Below, piece by piece: positions 16,822 to 27,723 of a stretch of DNA of 64,000 bases (positions are counted from its first letter, which is position 1; every line of letters starts with the position of its first letter). The DNA is from Drancourtella massiliensis (GTDB taxonomy: Bacteria; Bacillota; Clostridia; Lachnospirales; Lachnospiraceae). Both the position numbers and the translations under genes were made by a program. The notes beneath the pieces are model-generated. The model searched no databases. It saw nothing but the letters and a program-made list of their open reading frames with translations, and was not told where the DNA came from. The DNA lies in contig NZ_JACJKH010000003.1 of NCBI RefSeq assembly GCF_016900655.1, forward strand, positions 62,001 through 126,000, read 5' to 3'.

Positions 16822-17202
16822 CTATTTCCCCTCTTTATGACTGGGTGAGGAAGAAGGACAGGAAATCTGGATCACCTGCTCGATCATGTGATGAAGCAGT
16901 TGAGCCTGTACCGTGTCGGCCGCTTTATAATAGACTTCTTTTCCTTCACGCCGGCTGACAATCAGTCCGGTGATTTTTAACTGTTTCAGATGGTGGGAGA
17001 CTGCCGGGCTGCTCATTTCTACAAGCGAGGAGATATTGATGACACATTCCTCGCAGTGGCATAAAAGCCAGAAAATCCGGATCCGGCTCTGATCGCTCAT
17101 CTGTTTGAACAGATCCGCGACAATCTGAAAGTCTTCCGGATTTGGAATCTGATCCGGCATGTGTTCAAATGTCTGGCCGTGATCATGTGGTAAAGTTTTC
17201 AT
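16822..17202 (-). CDS. ArsR/SmtB-family metal-responsive repressor
   Basis: 126 residues with the winged helix of ArsR/SmtB proteins: FKQMSDQSRIRIFWLLCHCE, then the recognition helix SSPAVSHHLKQLKITGLI and the wing SRREGKEVYYKA. Candidate metal ligands are the CHCEEC segment in front of the recognition helix, an N-terminal HDHGQTFEH stretch and a C-terminal Cys-His tail (ISCPSSSPSHKEG). These proteins repress export genes until zinc, cadmium or a related ion binds. The ATG at 17202 was chosen for AAGGAGG 8 bases upstream; the longer open frame lacks a ribosome site. It is divergent from the HMA protein and P-type ATPase genes and is followed at once by the AraC gene. Confidence 0.9.
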   Translation of the reverse strand: MKTLPHDHGQTFEHMPDQIPNPEDFQIVADLFKQMSDQSRIRIFWLLCHCEECVINISSLVEMSSPAVSHHLKQLKITGLIVSRREGKEVYYKAADTVQAQLLHHMIEQVIQISCPSSSPSHKEGK

Positions 17203-17230
17203 AAGCGATTCCTCCTTTGATGCTATTTTT

Positions 17231-17259
17231 ACTATAACAGCATGAACGAAAGAAAACAA
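17231..17259 (-). promoter_or_regulatory. promoter of the ArsR-AraC operon
   Basis: On the minus strand TTGTTT (plus 17254-17259) and TATAGT (plus 17231-17236) are 17 bases apart, with the AAGGAGG site of the ArsR gene downstream. Confidence 0.55.
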
Positions 17260-17344
17260 GGCAGAAGAAATTTCCGTGAAGAAGAAGGAATTTGCCCAAA
17301 AGGAAATAGATTTAGCCGGTTTGGAAGGGAATTTGATATGATTA

Positions 17345-17401
17345 TTGACCTGAAAGGAAGATATGCTATCATAAAGACAAACGATTAAACAGTTGTTTAA
17401 T
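17345..17401 (+). promoter_or_regulatory. promoter and ArsR-type operator of the zinc/cadmium export genes
   Basis: TTGACC at 17345-17350 and TATCAT at 17367-17372 are 16 bases apart. Immediately downstream ATTAAACAgtTGTTTAAT at 17384-17401 is a perfect inverted repeat of 8 bases per arm with a 2-base centre, the shape and AT-rich sense of SmtB/CzrA-type operators. It is the most likely binding site of the divergent ArsR protein. Confidence 0.65.
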
Positions 17402-17432
17402 TAAGCAAGAGTAACAGAAAGGATGTAGAATC

Positions 17433-17651
17433 ATGAAAAGAAGTTATAAGATCGAAGTAGACTGTGCGAACTGCGCAAATAAAATGGAAGCTGCGGCAAA
17501 GAAGACTCCAGGTGTAAAAGATGCTGTTGTTAATTTTATGCTGCTGAAGATGAATGTTGAGTTTGAAGATGGACAGAATCCGAAGGAAGTGATGCAGGAA
17601 GTCCTCAAAAACTGCAAAAAGGTAGAGGCTGACTGTGAGATCTTTCTTTAA
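17433..17651 (+). CDS. HMA-domain metallochaperone-like protein
   Basis: 72 residues, a single ferredoxin-like heavy-metal-associated domain with the ligand loop DCANCANKMEAAA near residue 12. The adjoining P-type ATPase has lost the N-terminal HMA domain that such pumps usually carry, so this protein probably supplies it in trans. It lies behind the operator at 17384-17401 and ahead of a weak terminator, which would give more chaperone than pump. Confidence 0.88.
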   Translation: MKRSYKIEVDCANCANKMEAAAKKTPGVKDAVVNFMLLKMNVEFEDGQNPKEVMQEVLKNCKKVEADCEIFL

Positions 17652-17671
17652 AATGTTCGTTTTTGAATAAG

Positions 17672-17710
17672 TGCACCGTAGATTTACAAGAAAAATTCTG
17701 CGGTGCATTT
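17672..17710 (+). terminator. hairpin between HMA gene and P-type ATPase gene
   Basis: TGCACCG at 17672-17678 pairs with CGGTGCA at 17701-17707, extended inward by further pairs, then TTTCTT. Position between two co-directional genes suggests partial termination. Confidence 0.6.
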
Positions 17711-17775
17711 CTTAAGAATAATATATGAATACATGAGCGTATGAGCATATATAAAAATGAAAGAAGGGAATTACT

Positions 17776-19662
17776 ATGACAAAAAAACAGAAAATCATGC
17801 TGGTGCGGATTTTGATTGCGGCCCTGCTTCTTGTCGGACTGAATTTTGTCCCGGCAGAAGGCTGGCTCCGGTTTGTACTGTACCTGATCCCGTATCTCGT
17901 GATCGGTTATGATATTTTACTGAAGGCATTCAAAGGGATCCGGAACGGCCAGGTGTTTGACGAGTGTTTCCTGATGGCAGTGGCAACGATCGGAGCCATT
18001 GCTCTGGCACTTTATGAAAGGAGCGGAGATTATACGGAGGCCATCGCCGTCATGCTCTTCTACCAGATTGGAGAATGGTTCCAGAGTTATGCGGTCGGAA
18101 AAAGCCGCCGCAATATCAGTGAATTGATGGATATCCGGCCGGATTATGCCAATATCGAAAAAGATGGAAAACTCGAAAAAGTAGATCCGTATGATGTGGA
18201 AATCGGAAGTACGATTGTAGTTCAGCCGGGGGAAAAGGTACCTCTCGATGGTATCATTGTGGAAGGAACCTCCACTTTAAATACCAGTGCGCTGACAGGA
18301 GAAAGTCTTCCAAAAGATGCGGAAGCCGGAGATGAAATTATCAGCGGATGTATTAACATGACAGGTGTTCTGAAGGTACGTACCACAAAAGAATTTGGCG
18401 AATCTACAGTATCGAAGATTCTGGATCTGGTGGAGAATGCAAGCTCCAGAAAATCCCGTTCAGAAGATTTTATCTCCAGATTTGCCCGGGTATATACGCC
18501 TGGGGTCTGCTATGCGGCACTGGCGCTTGCCTTCCTGCCGCCGCTTGTCCGGATGCTTTTTATGGGCCTTCCGGCGGACTGGGGAACCTGGATCTACCGG
18601 GCGCTTACCTTCCTCGTCATCAGCTGTCCGTGTGCCCTTGTGATCAGTATTCCACTTAGCTTCTTCGCAGGAATCGGAGGGGCAGGTAATGCAGGGGTTC
18701 TCGTAAAGGGTTCCAATTATCTGGAAACACTTTCCCGGACAAAGACCGTGGTCTTTGACAAGACCGGGACACTGACGAAAGGTGTCTTTGAAGTCAATGC
18801 CATTCATCACAATTCCATGGAGGAGGAAAAACTGCTCGAATATGCGGCTCTTGCGGAGAGTGCGTCTTCCCACCCGATCAGCAGGAGTCTGCAGAATGCC
18901 TACGGGAAAGCGATAGACCGTTCCCGTGTGGAGAACATTCAGGAGATCAGTGGAAACGGTGTGACGGCCCGCGTGGACGGTGTGGAAGTGGCGGCGGGAA
19001 ATGACAAGCTCATGGAGCGTCTGGGAATTCCTTATCAGAACTGCCATCTGGCCGGAACGATTATCCATATGGCGATAGACGGCGCGTATGCAGGTCATAT
19101 CGTGATTTCGGATATTGTGAAGCCGCATGCCAGAGAGGCTGTACAGACATTGAAAAAAGCAGGGGTCACAAAAACAGTGATGCTGACCGGAGATGCTGCA
19201 AAAGTGGCGGATAAAGTAGCTGCAGAGCTTGGAATCGATATGGTTTACAGTGAACTGCTTCCTGCGGATAAGGTAAAAAAAGTGGAAGAGCTTTTAAAGG
19301 AAAAACCGGAAAAATCGGCACTGGCATTTGTGGGCGACGGAATCAATGACGCCCCGGTTCTGGGACGTGCAGATATCGGAATCGCCATGGGAGCCATGGG
19401 ATCGGATGCAGCGATCGAGGCGGCGGATGTAGTGCTGATGGATGATGATCCGATGAAGATTGCAAAGGCGATCCGGATATCCCGGAAATGCCTGCGGATT
19501 GTTTACCAGAATATTGTATTTGCCATCGGTATTAAGCTGATCTGCCTGCTTCTGGGAGCGGTAGGAATCGCAAATATGTGGCTGGCTATTTTTGCGGATG
19601 TCGGGGTTATGATTCTGGCAGTGCTGAATGCGATCCGGGCACTGTTCATAAAAAAGCTGTAA
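17776..19662 (+). CDS. zinc/cadmium-type heavy-metal-transporting P-type ATPase
   Basis: 628 residues, cytoplasmic membrane. All P1B core motifs are visible: SCPCALVISIPLS in the metal-binding helix, DKTGTLTKGVF at the phosphorylation site, SSHPISRSL, and GDGINDAPVLGRADIGIAMG in the hinge, followed by SDAAIEAADVVLM. CPC with this following sequence and the ArsR/HMA context point to Zn2+/Cd2+/Pb2+ export (ZntA/CadA group) and not copper. The N-terminus starts directly with membrane helices and has no HMA domain; the separate 72-residue HMA protein upstream likely replaces it. The last 17 bases overlap the convergent HAD gene. Confidence 0.93.
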   Translation: MTKKQKIMLVRILIAALLLVGLNFVPAEGWLRFVLYLIPYLVIGYDILLKAFKGIRNGQVFDECFLMAVATIGAIALALYERSGDYTEAIAVMLFYQIGEWFQSYAVGKSRRNISELMDIRPDYANIEKDGKLEKVDPYDVEIGSTIVVQPGEKVPLDGIIVEGTSTLNTSALTGESLPKDAEAGDEIISGCINMTGVLKVRTTKEFGESTVSKILDLVENASSRKSRSEDFISRFARVYTPGVCYAALALAFLPPLVRMLFMGLPADWGTWIYRALTFLVISCPCALVISIPLSFFAGIGGAGNAGVLVKGSNYLETLSRTKTVVFDKTGTLTKGVFEVNAIHHNSMEEEKLLEYAALAESASSHPISRSLQNAYGKAIDRSRVENIQEISGNGVTARVDGVEVAAGNDKLMERLGIPYQNCHLAGTIIHMAIDGAYAGHIVISDIVKPHAREAVQTLKKAGVTKTVMLTGDAAKVADKVAAELGIDMVYSELLPADKVKKVEELLKEKPEKSALAFVGDGINDAPVLGRADIGIAMGAMGSDAAIEAADVVLMDDDPMKIAKAIRISRKCLRIVYQNIVFAIGIKLICLLLGAVGIANMWLAIFADVGVMILAVLNAIRALFIKKL

Positions 19663-20452
19663 GCAGGGAACGCACAGCCTCGGCAACACCGTCGTGGTTG
19701 TTGGAGGAAACAACAACATCGGCCATGGATCTTAAGGCCGGTACGGCATTCCCCATCGCAAAGCGCAGTCCGGATGCCTGAAACATGGTAATATCATTTT
19801 CACCGTCACCGATGCAGGCAATCTCGTCCTTTGAGACAGAAAGATAGTCTGCCACAGCTGAAAGGGCAGTGCCCTTGGTGGCATTGGAGGAATAAATTTC
19901 CGCATAATACGATGTGCGGGCAGAAGAAAGCTCAGGGAACTCAGACACGATGCGTCTGGTACGTTCCCTGGCTTTTTTTGTGAGAAGGAAAAACTGCAGC
20001 TCCTCCACGTCCGCGTGCCGGCTTCGGATAAATTCTGCAAGATCCGGCACCGCCTTTGCCTGGGAGGCGTCACGGCCATAGATCAGATGTCCGAAGAAAG
20101 GCAGAAGCTGACCCTGCAACAGATAATCATGGCGGATATGTGCCGCCATTTTCAGATCCGGCCCCTGGCAGGATTCAATAATTGTCGCCGCTGCTTCGTA
20201 AGGCATGAGAGCACGGAAGAGAGTCTTTCGTTCTTTCAGATCTACGGCAACAGCGCCGTTGGAGGAGATGACATAGCGGAACAGGCCCGTTTTCCTGAGC
20301 TGATGCGGAATACAGGAGAGCGCGCGTCCGGTAGTAGGGACAATCTCAATCCCCGATGTCCGGGCAAGGTATAACGCATCCATTGTCTTTTTGCTGATTT
20401 TACTGTAGGAATTCAGACAGGTTCCGTCCATGTCAAGTGCAAGCAGTTTCAT
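19646..20452 (-). CDS. Cof-type HAD-superfamily phosphatase
   Basis: 268 residues. HAD motif I is ALDMDGTCLNSY at the N-terminus, motif II is VPTTGRAL, and motifs III/IV lie in IACIGDGENDITMFQASG near the C-terminus; a type IIB cap lies between. Cytoplasmic sugar-phosphate or cofactor phosphatase of unknown substrate. The TGA stop lies inside the 3' end of the convergent P-type ATPase gene, a 17-base tail-to-tail overlap with no terminator between, so the two transcripts must run into each other. Confidence 0.9.
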   Translation of the reverse strand: MKLLALDMDGTCLNSYSKISKKTMDALYLARTSGIEIVPTTGRALSCIPHQLRKTGLFRYVISSNGAVAVDLKERKTLFRALMPYEAAATIIESCQGPDLKMAAHIRHDYLLQGQLLPFFGHLIYGRDASQAKAVPDLAEFIRSRHADVEELQFFLLTKKARERTRRIVSEFPELSSARTSYYAEIYSSNATKGTALSAVADYLSVSKDEIACIGDGENDITMFQASGLRFAMGNAVPALRSMADVVVSSNNHDGVAEAVRSLLTAFL

Positions 20453-20495
20453 AATGTTTTTCCTCTTTTCTTGTTAAAGCAAATGGTGTCAATCG

Positions 20496-21650
20496 TTACT
20501 GTAACAGTTCGACAAAAGCGCCGAGTCTTGTATCGATCTGTGCCTGATCCGACGGGGAATAGTCGGTGTTAATGGCAATATATGGAATATGCTTCTTCTG
20601 TGTGACAAATTTCTTGACCGCGTCGGATTCGATAGCAAAGGTGTGGCATGCCTGAAGCAGCACTTCCACGACACCGTCCACCTGGTATTCATCGATCTGC
20701 ACATCCAGAGCTTCGAGACGGCCAGGGTTCGGACTCATGACGGAGCAGTTGACGCGGAGATATTTCTCTGCAATCGCAGTGATCGGATCCTTTTCTTCAT
20801 CAATCGGATCTTTCTTTTCACGAGGGCCGCAGCAGTTTTCAAATCCGACAACGTCGGCTCCAAGCTCCTCAATCCGTTTCACGATCTTGTCCATGACGCC
20901 GTTTGTCGGACATCCGGTAATGAGGACACGCGGCCGGGACGGCTTTCCTTTATATTCACGTTCATAAAGATCTTTTAATTCGGTGGTACGTTGGTTGAGA
21001 AATGCGATTTTTTCTTCCAGATCCGGTGAAAATTCGTTGGAAGAAATCACGGTATTGATTTCATAGCCGCTGATCGGGGATGGTTTCAGCCGTGCCACCT
21101 CGAAGAAGTCAAGGACAGCTTTGCGTTCCCGGTTCCGGAGCTTGATGGCATCCCGGATTTTATCTTCTGTAATGGTAATGCCGTAAAACTGTTCCAGATC
21201 TTCCTTTACGCTGATGACTTCCTGTTTCCAGAATTCCAGCGCACCCCGTCCGGTCTTTCCGGGCGGAAGCTGCATGATGTGGCAGTGTTTCAGCTCGCCC
21301 ATCAGCTCGTACATCTTTTTCTTCCCGTCACAGGTTGTTTCGGCCAGAACCATATCCGAAAAATAAAAGAACGGGCACCGGTCGGTCACAGCGGCACCAT
21401 AGCTGGCCTTGATGAGCGGACAGAGGTTTTTCGGAAGCCGGAGCTCGGCAGCAGGGATGTTGTCGTCTCCGATTCCGCACAGAACAACGGCAACGGCATC
21501 CGCGGCAAGGATCAGTTCCCACGGGGTATAGGTACAGAAGACCCCGACGATCCGGCGGCCCTGCTCTTTTAGTTCTTTCATGGTGATAAATGCCTTCTTG
21601 CGGGCTTCCGGGTAAGTTTCAAAGTTTTCCGGTAAAGAAAATTCTGGCAT
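20496..21650 (-). CDS. 2-hydroxyacyl-CoA dehydratase D-like / double-cubane cluster protein
   Basis: 384 residues of the HgdB/YjiM family. Recognisable blocks are VGVFCTYTPWELILAA near the start, TTCDGKKKMYELMG, LITGCPTNGVMDKIV, GFENCCGP and LLQACHTFAIES, whose cysteines bind Fe-S clusters. In classical dehydratases two such subunits act with an ATP-driven activator; single-gene versions, studied as double-cubane cluster proteins, reduce small molecules at very low potential. No second subunit or activator is adjacent, so the stand-alone type is more likely. The ATG at 21650 has AGGAGG 7 bases upstream; the frame stays open further upstream but without support. A TTGGAT-18-TATAAT promoter lies upstream on this strand. 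Confidence 0.85.
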   Translation of the reverse strand: MPEFSLPENFETYPEARKKAFITMKELKEQGRRIVGVFCTYTPWELILAADAVAVVLCGIGDDNIPAAELRLPKNLCPLIKASYGAAVTDRCPFFYFSDMVLAETTCDGKKKMYELMGELKHCHIMQLPPGKTGRGALEFWKQEVISVKEDLEQFYGITITEDKIRDAIKLRNRERKAVLDFFEVARLKPSPISGYEINTVISSNEFSPDLEEKIAFLNQRTTELKDLYEREYKGKPSRPRVLITGCPTNGVMDKIVKRIEELGADVVGFENCCGPREKKDPIDEEKDPITAIAEKYLRVNCSVMSPNPGRLEALDVQIDEYQVDGVVEVLLQACHTFAIESDAVKKFVTQKKHIPYIAINTDYSPSDQAQIDTRLGAFVELLQ

Positions 21651-21841
21651 TTTGGTTCCTCCTTGGTTGTCAATTATAATTATACTAGATATTATAGGAA
21701 AAATCCAAAAAGATTGAAAATAGAAACAGACTATAAGAAGGATAGAGAAAATCGATAATAGAAGTAGGGGGACAATTTTGGATGTTTTGCCTAAAAATAA
21801 AGAAATAAAATTATGATAAATGATGAAAAGAAAATTTATAG

Positions 21842-21870
21842 TGGACAAATGAAGCTGAAGCTGATAATAT
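21842..21870 (+). promoter_or_regulatory. promoter of the licT-bgl operon
   Basis: TGGACA at 21842-21847 and TAATAT at 21865-21870 are 17 bases apart, placing the transcript start near 21877, just in front of the first antiterminator element. The rest of the 360-base divergent gap holds AT-rich sequence with the promoter of the minus-strand dehydratase-like gene and nothing else I can name. Confidence 0.5.
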
Positions 21871-21885
21871 AGATGCGTAAATGAA

Positions 21886-21914
21886 GTTTGTTATTACGTA
21901 ATGGTAAGCAAGAC
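21886..21914 (+). promoter_or_regulatory. ribonucleic antiterminator (RAT) site in front of licT
   Basis: GTTTGTTATTACGTAATGGT followed by AAGCAAGAC fits the LicT/SacT-type RAT consensus (GGATTGTTACTGC...GGCAAAACC) and is nearly repeated at 22857-22885. Its 3' end overlaps the first bases of the terminator stem, as required for mutually exclusive folding. Confidence 0.75.
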
Positions 21915-21955
21915 TGTTTATAATACTGATGGACTGGTATTGTAGGCAGTTTTTT
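21913..21955 (+). terminator. LicT-controlled terminator in front of licT
   Basis: ACTGTTTATAATAC at 21913-21926 and GTATTGTAGGCAGT at 21937-21950 form a 14-base stem including G-U pairs, followed by TTTTT. Confidence 0.8.
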
Positions 21956-22010
21956 ATTTTGCATCAAAGTACTTCGCTGTTTCGCCGCTTACCGGAAGGG
22001 ATGAGAGCAA

Positions 22011-22850
22011 GTGAAAATTGTCAGAGTTCTAAACACGAACGCGGTCGTATCGACAGACCGGCAGGGAAAAGAAATCATCATCACCGGTGCCGGTATTGGA
22101 TTTAAAAAGAAAAAAGGCGAGGAACTGGATAAATCTCTTGTAGAGAAGATTTACTGCCTGCAAAGTGAAGAAGATAATCACCGGCTTCAGCAGGTGGTTC
22201 GGGAGATTTCAGAGAAGTATCTGGAGACGGCCGGGAAAGTCGTGGTTTCGGCGAGAAATGCGGGATTGAAAGTCCGGGATACTTTGTATGTAACGCTGAC
22301 TGATCATATCAATTCCGCAGTCGAGCGTTATCAGAACGGGATCAGCCTGAAAAACATGATGCGTCATGAGATCAGGAAGTTTTACCCTCAGGAGTACCGG
22401 ATCGGCTGTCAGGCAATCGAATGGATTGAGAAAAAGACAGGGATTGATCTTGGAGAAGATGAGGCGGCATTTATTGCCATGCATATCGTATCTTCCGAGT
22501 TCGAGACAAGTGAAGTTTCAGATGTGCAGAAGATTACAGAACTGATCAATGCAATTATCAAGATTGTAAAAATGCATTTTAAGATTGATTTCGATGAGGA
22601 TTCCGTATCCTATCAGAGATTTCTGACACATTTGAAGTTCTTTTCCGCCCGGGTTATGGACGGCGAAGTGTATCAGGACAGCATGGAGGAAATCTACCGT
22701 GCCATGGTAGTGCAGAACAGCCGGGCATATACCGGCGTGGAAAAAGTGGCACAGTTTATCGAAAAGCAGTACGGGTACAGGCTTAGTATTGATGAAGAGC
22801 TGTATCTGCTGATTCATATAAAAAGAATATTGGATGAACAACAAGAGTAG
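22011..22850 (+). CDS. licT: LicT/BglG-family transcriptional antiterminator
   Basis: 279 residues. Residues 1-55 are the CAT RNA-binding domain (VRVLNTNAVVSTDRQGKE, GIGFKKKKGE). Two PTS regulation domains follow, with conserved phosphorylatable histidines in TDHINSA and AMHIVSSE (PRD1) and in THLKFF and LLIHIKRI (PRD2). The protein binds the RAT sites before its own gene and before the PTS gene and stops the overlapping terminators from forming when the beta-glucoside is present. The start is a GTG at 22011; the first residues MKIVRVLNTN fit the family exactly. Confidence 0.95.
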   Translation: MKIVRVLNTNAVVSTDRQGKEIIITGAGIGFKKKKGEELDKSLVEKIYCLQSEEDNHRLQQVVREISEKYLETAGKVVVSARNAGLKVRDTLYVTLTDHINSAVERYQNGISLKNMMRHEIRKFYPQEYRIGCQAIEWIEKKTGIDLGEDEAAFIAMHIVSSEFETSEVSDVQKITELINAIIKIVKMHFKIDFDEDSVSYQRFLTHLKFFSARVMDGEVYQDSMEEIYRAMVVQNSRAYTGVEKVAQFIEKQYGYRLSIDEELYLLIHIKRILDEQQE

Positions 22851-22856
22851 TTCACA

Positions 22857-22885
22857 GGTTTGTTATTATTCAGTTAAGCAAGACC
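22857..22885 (+). promoter_or_regulatory. second RAT site, in front of the PTS gene
   Basis: GGTTTGTTATTATTCAGTTA followed by AGCAAGACC matches the element at 21886 in its TTTGTTATTA and AAGCAAGAC blocks, and overlaps the 5' arm of the terminator that follows. Confidence 0.8.
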
Positions 22886-22946
22886 TGACCGCAAAAAGAA
22901 CGTACATCCCGGGAATGTACGTGCTTTTTGCGGTCAGGTCTTTGTG
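22882..22946 (+). terminator. LicT-controlled terminator in front of the PTS gene
   Basis: GACCTGACCGCAAAAAG pairs perfectly over 17 bases with CTTTTTGCGGTCAGGTC at 22924-22940; an inner ACGTACAT/ATGTACGT stem extends it, and a TTTGTGTTTT tract follows. Confidence 0.9.
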
Positions 22947-22983
22947 TTTTCCGGGAAATGCCGGAGAAATAAATATTTTATGA

Positions 22984-26391
<3,408 letters not shown>

Positions 26392-26433
26392 CGCTTTTGG
26401 TGTTCTGAAAGTGCTTTCAGGACATCCCCATGA

Positions 26434-26462
26434 TTGACTTTTATATATGACAAGATTATAAT
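26434..26462 (+). promoter_or_regulatory. strong promoter of the M24 peptidase gene
   Basis: TTGACT at 26434-26439 and a perfect TATAAT at 26457-26462 are 17 bases apart, with a GTGGGG ribosome site before the ATG at 26506. Confidence 0.7.
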
Positions 26463-26505
26463 AATATCAGCTAGATAAAAACATATTGAAAGTGGGGTAT
26501 TAGCA

Positions 26506-27591
26506 ATGGATCAAGCAAAATTAGGAAGAATCTTAACAAAGATGGAAGAGCAGGGAATGCCGCAGATGATCATTTCCGATCCTCCGACAATTTATTACTT
26601 AACAGGTAAGTGGATTCATCCGGGCGAAAGAATGTTAGCTCTTTACCTGAATGTAAACGGAAACCACAAACTTGTAATTAATAAGTTATTCCCACAGGAA
26701 AAAGATCTTGGTGTTGAGCTTGTTTGGTATGATGATGTAGAGGATGCAGTTGAAATCTTAAGCCAGTTTGTTGAAAAAGACAAACCGATCGGAATTGATA
26801 AAGTATGGCCGGCAAGATTCCTTCTCAGACTTCAGGAATTAGGCGCAGGAAGCAAATTCCTTAACGGTTCTATGATCGTTGACTATGTGAGAATGGTAAA
26901 AGACGAGCATGAGCAGCAGTTGATGAGAGAAGCTTCCCTTGCAAACGACAAGATTATGGAAGAGCTGATTCCGCTTGTAGTAAAAGGATACACAGAAAAC
27001 GAACTGAACGCAAAAGTTCGCGAAATGTATGCGGCTACAGGTCATTCAGGAGTTTCCTTTGACCCGATCACAGCATACGGAAAATCCGGTGCAGATCCGC
27101 ATCATGTAACAGATGATACAAAAGGAAAACGTGGAGACAGCGTTGTACTTGATATCGGCGGTATCTTAAATGACTACTGCTCAGATATGACAAGAACAGT
27201 TTTCATCGGAGAAGTATCTGACAAAGCAAGAGAAGTATACGAGATCGTAAAAGAAGCTCAGCAGAGAGGTATCGATGCTGTAAAACCGGGCGCAAGAATG
27301 TGTGACGTTGACCTTGCCTGCCGTAACTACATCACAGAAAAAGGATATGGCGAATACTTCACACACAGAACAGGACATTCCATCGGTATGGAAGACCATG
27401 AATACGGCGATGTTTCTTCTGTAAACGAAGACATCATCCAGGTTGGACAGGTATTCTCCATCGAACCGGGTATCTACCTGATGGACGAAGGAATCGGTGT
27501 TCGTATCGAAGACCTTGTTATCGTAACAGAGGACGGATGCGAAGTACTGAACCACTTCACAAAAGATCTGATCGTAGTTCCGGAAGAATAA
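26506..27591 (+). CDS. M24-family Xaa-Pro peptidase
   Basis: 361 residues. An N-terminal creatinase-like domain (about 1-130) precedes the pita-bread metallopeptidase domain. Metal ligands are visible as the two aspartates in VVLDIGG and CSDMTRTVF, the histidine in THRTGHSIGMEDHEYG, and the glutamates in FSIEPGIYL and VRIEDLV. It removes N-terminal residues ahead of proline or splits Xaa-Pro dipeptides in the cytoplasm. Codon choice is more biased than in the neighbours (many AAAG/GAA-rich, few rare codons), and the promoter is near consensus, so it is probably highly expressed. It is monocistronic. Confidence 0.93.
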   Translation: MDQAKLGRILTKMEEQGMPQMIISDPPTIYYLTGKWIHPGERMLALYLNVNGNHKLVINKLFPQEKDLGVELVWYDDVEDAVEILSQFVEKDKPIGIDKVWPARFLLRLQELGAGSKFLNGSMIVDYVRMVKDEHEQQLMREASLANDKIMEELIPLVVKGYTENELNAKVREMYAATGHSGVSFDPITAYGKSGADPHHVTDDTKGKRGDSVVLDIGGILNDYCSDMTRTVFIGEVSDKAREVYEIVKEAQQRGIDAVKPGARMCDVDLACRNYITEKGYGEYFTHRTGHSIGMEDHEYGDVSSVNEDIIQVGQVFSIEPGIYLMDEGIGVRIEDLVIVTEDGCEVLNHFTKDLIVVPEE

Positions 27592-27604
27592 GAAAAGCAA
27601 ATGA

Positions 27605-27636
27605 AATCCCTCGGATGAAAGTCCGGGGGATTTTTA
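27605..27636 (+). terminator. intrinsic terminator after the M24 peptidase
   Basis: AATCCCTCGGA pairs with TCCGGGGGATT at 27622-27632 around TGAAAG, then TTTT. Confidence 0.85.
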
Positions 27637-27723
27637 TTCTAAAATTGCAGGTTTCGTTTGACAACAGGAAAAAACAGTGATTAGATAGGAGTATGCAATT
27701 ATGAGAAGAAAGGAAGAAAGAGT

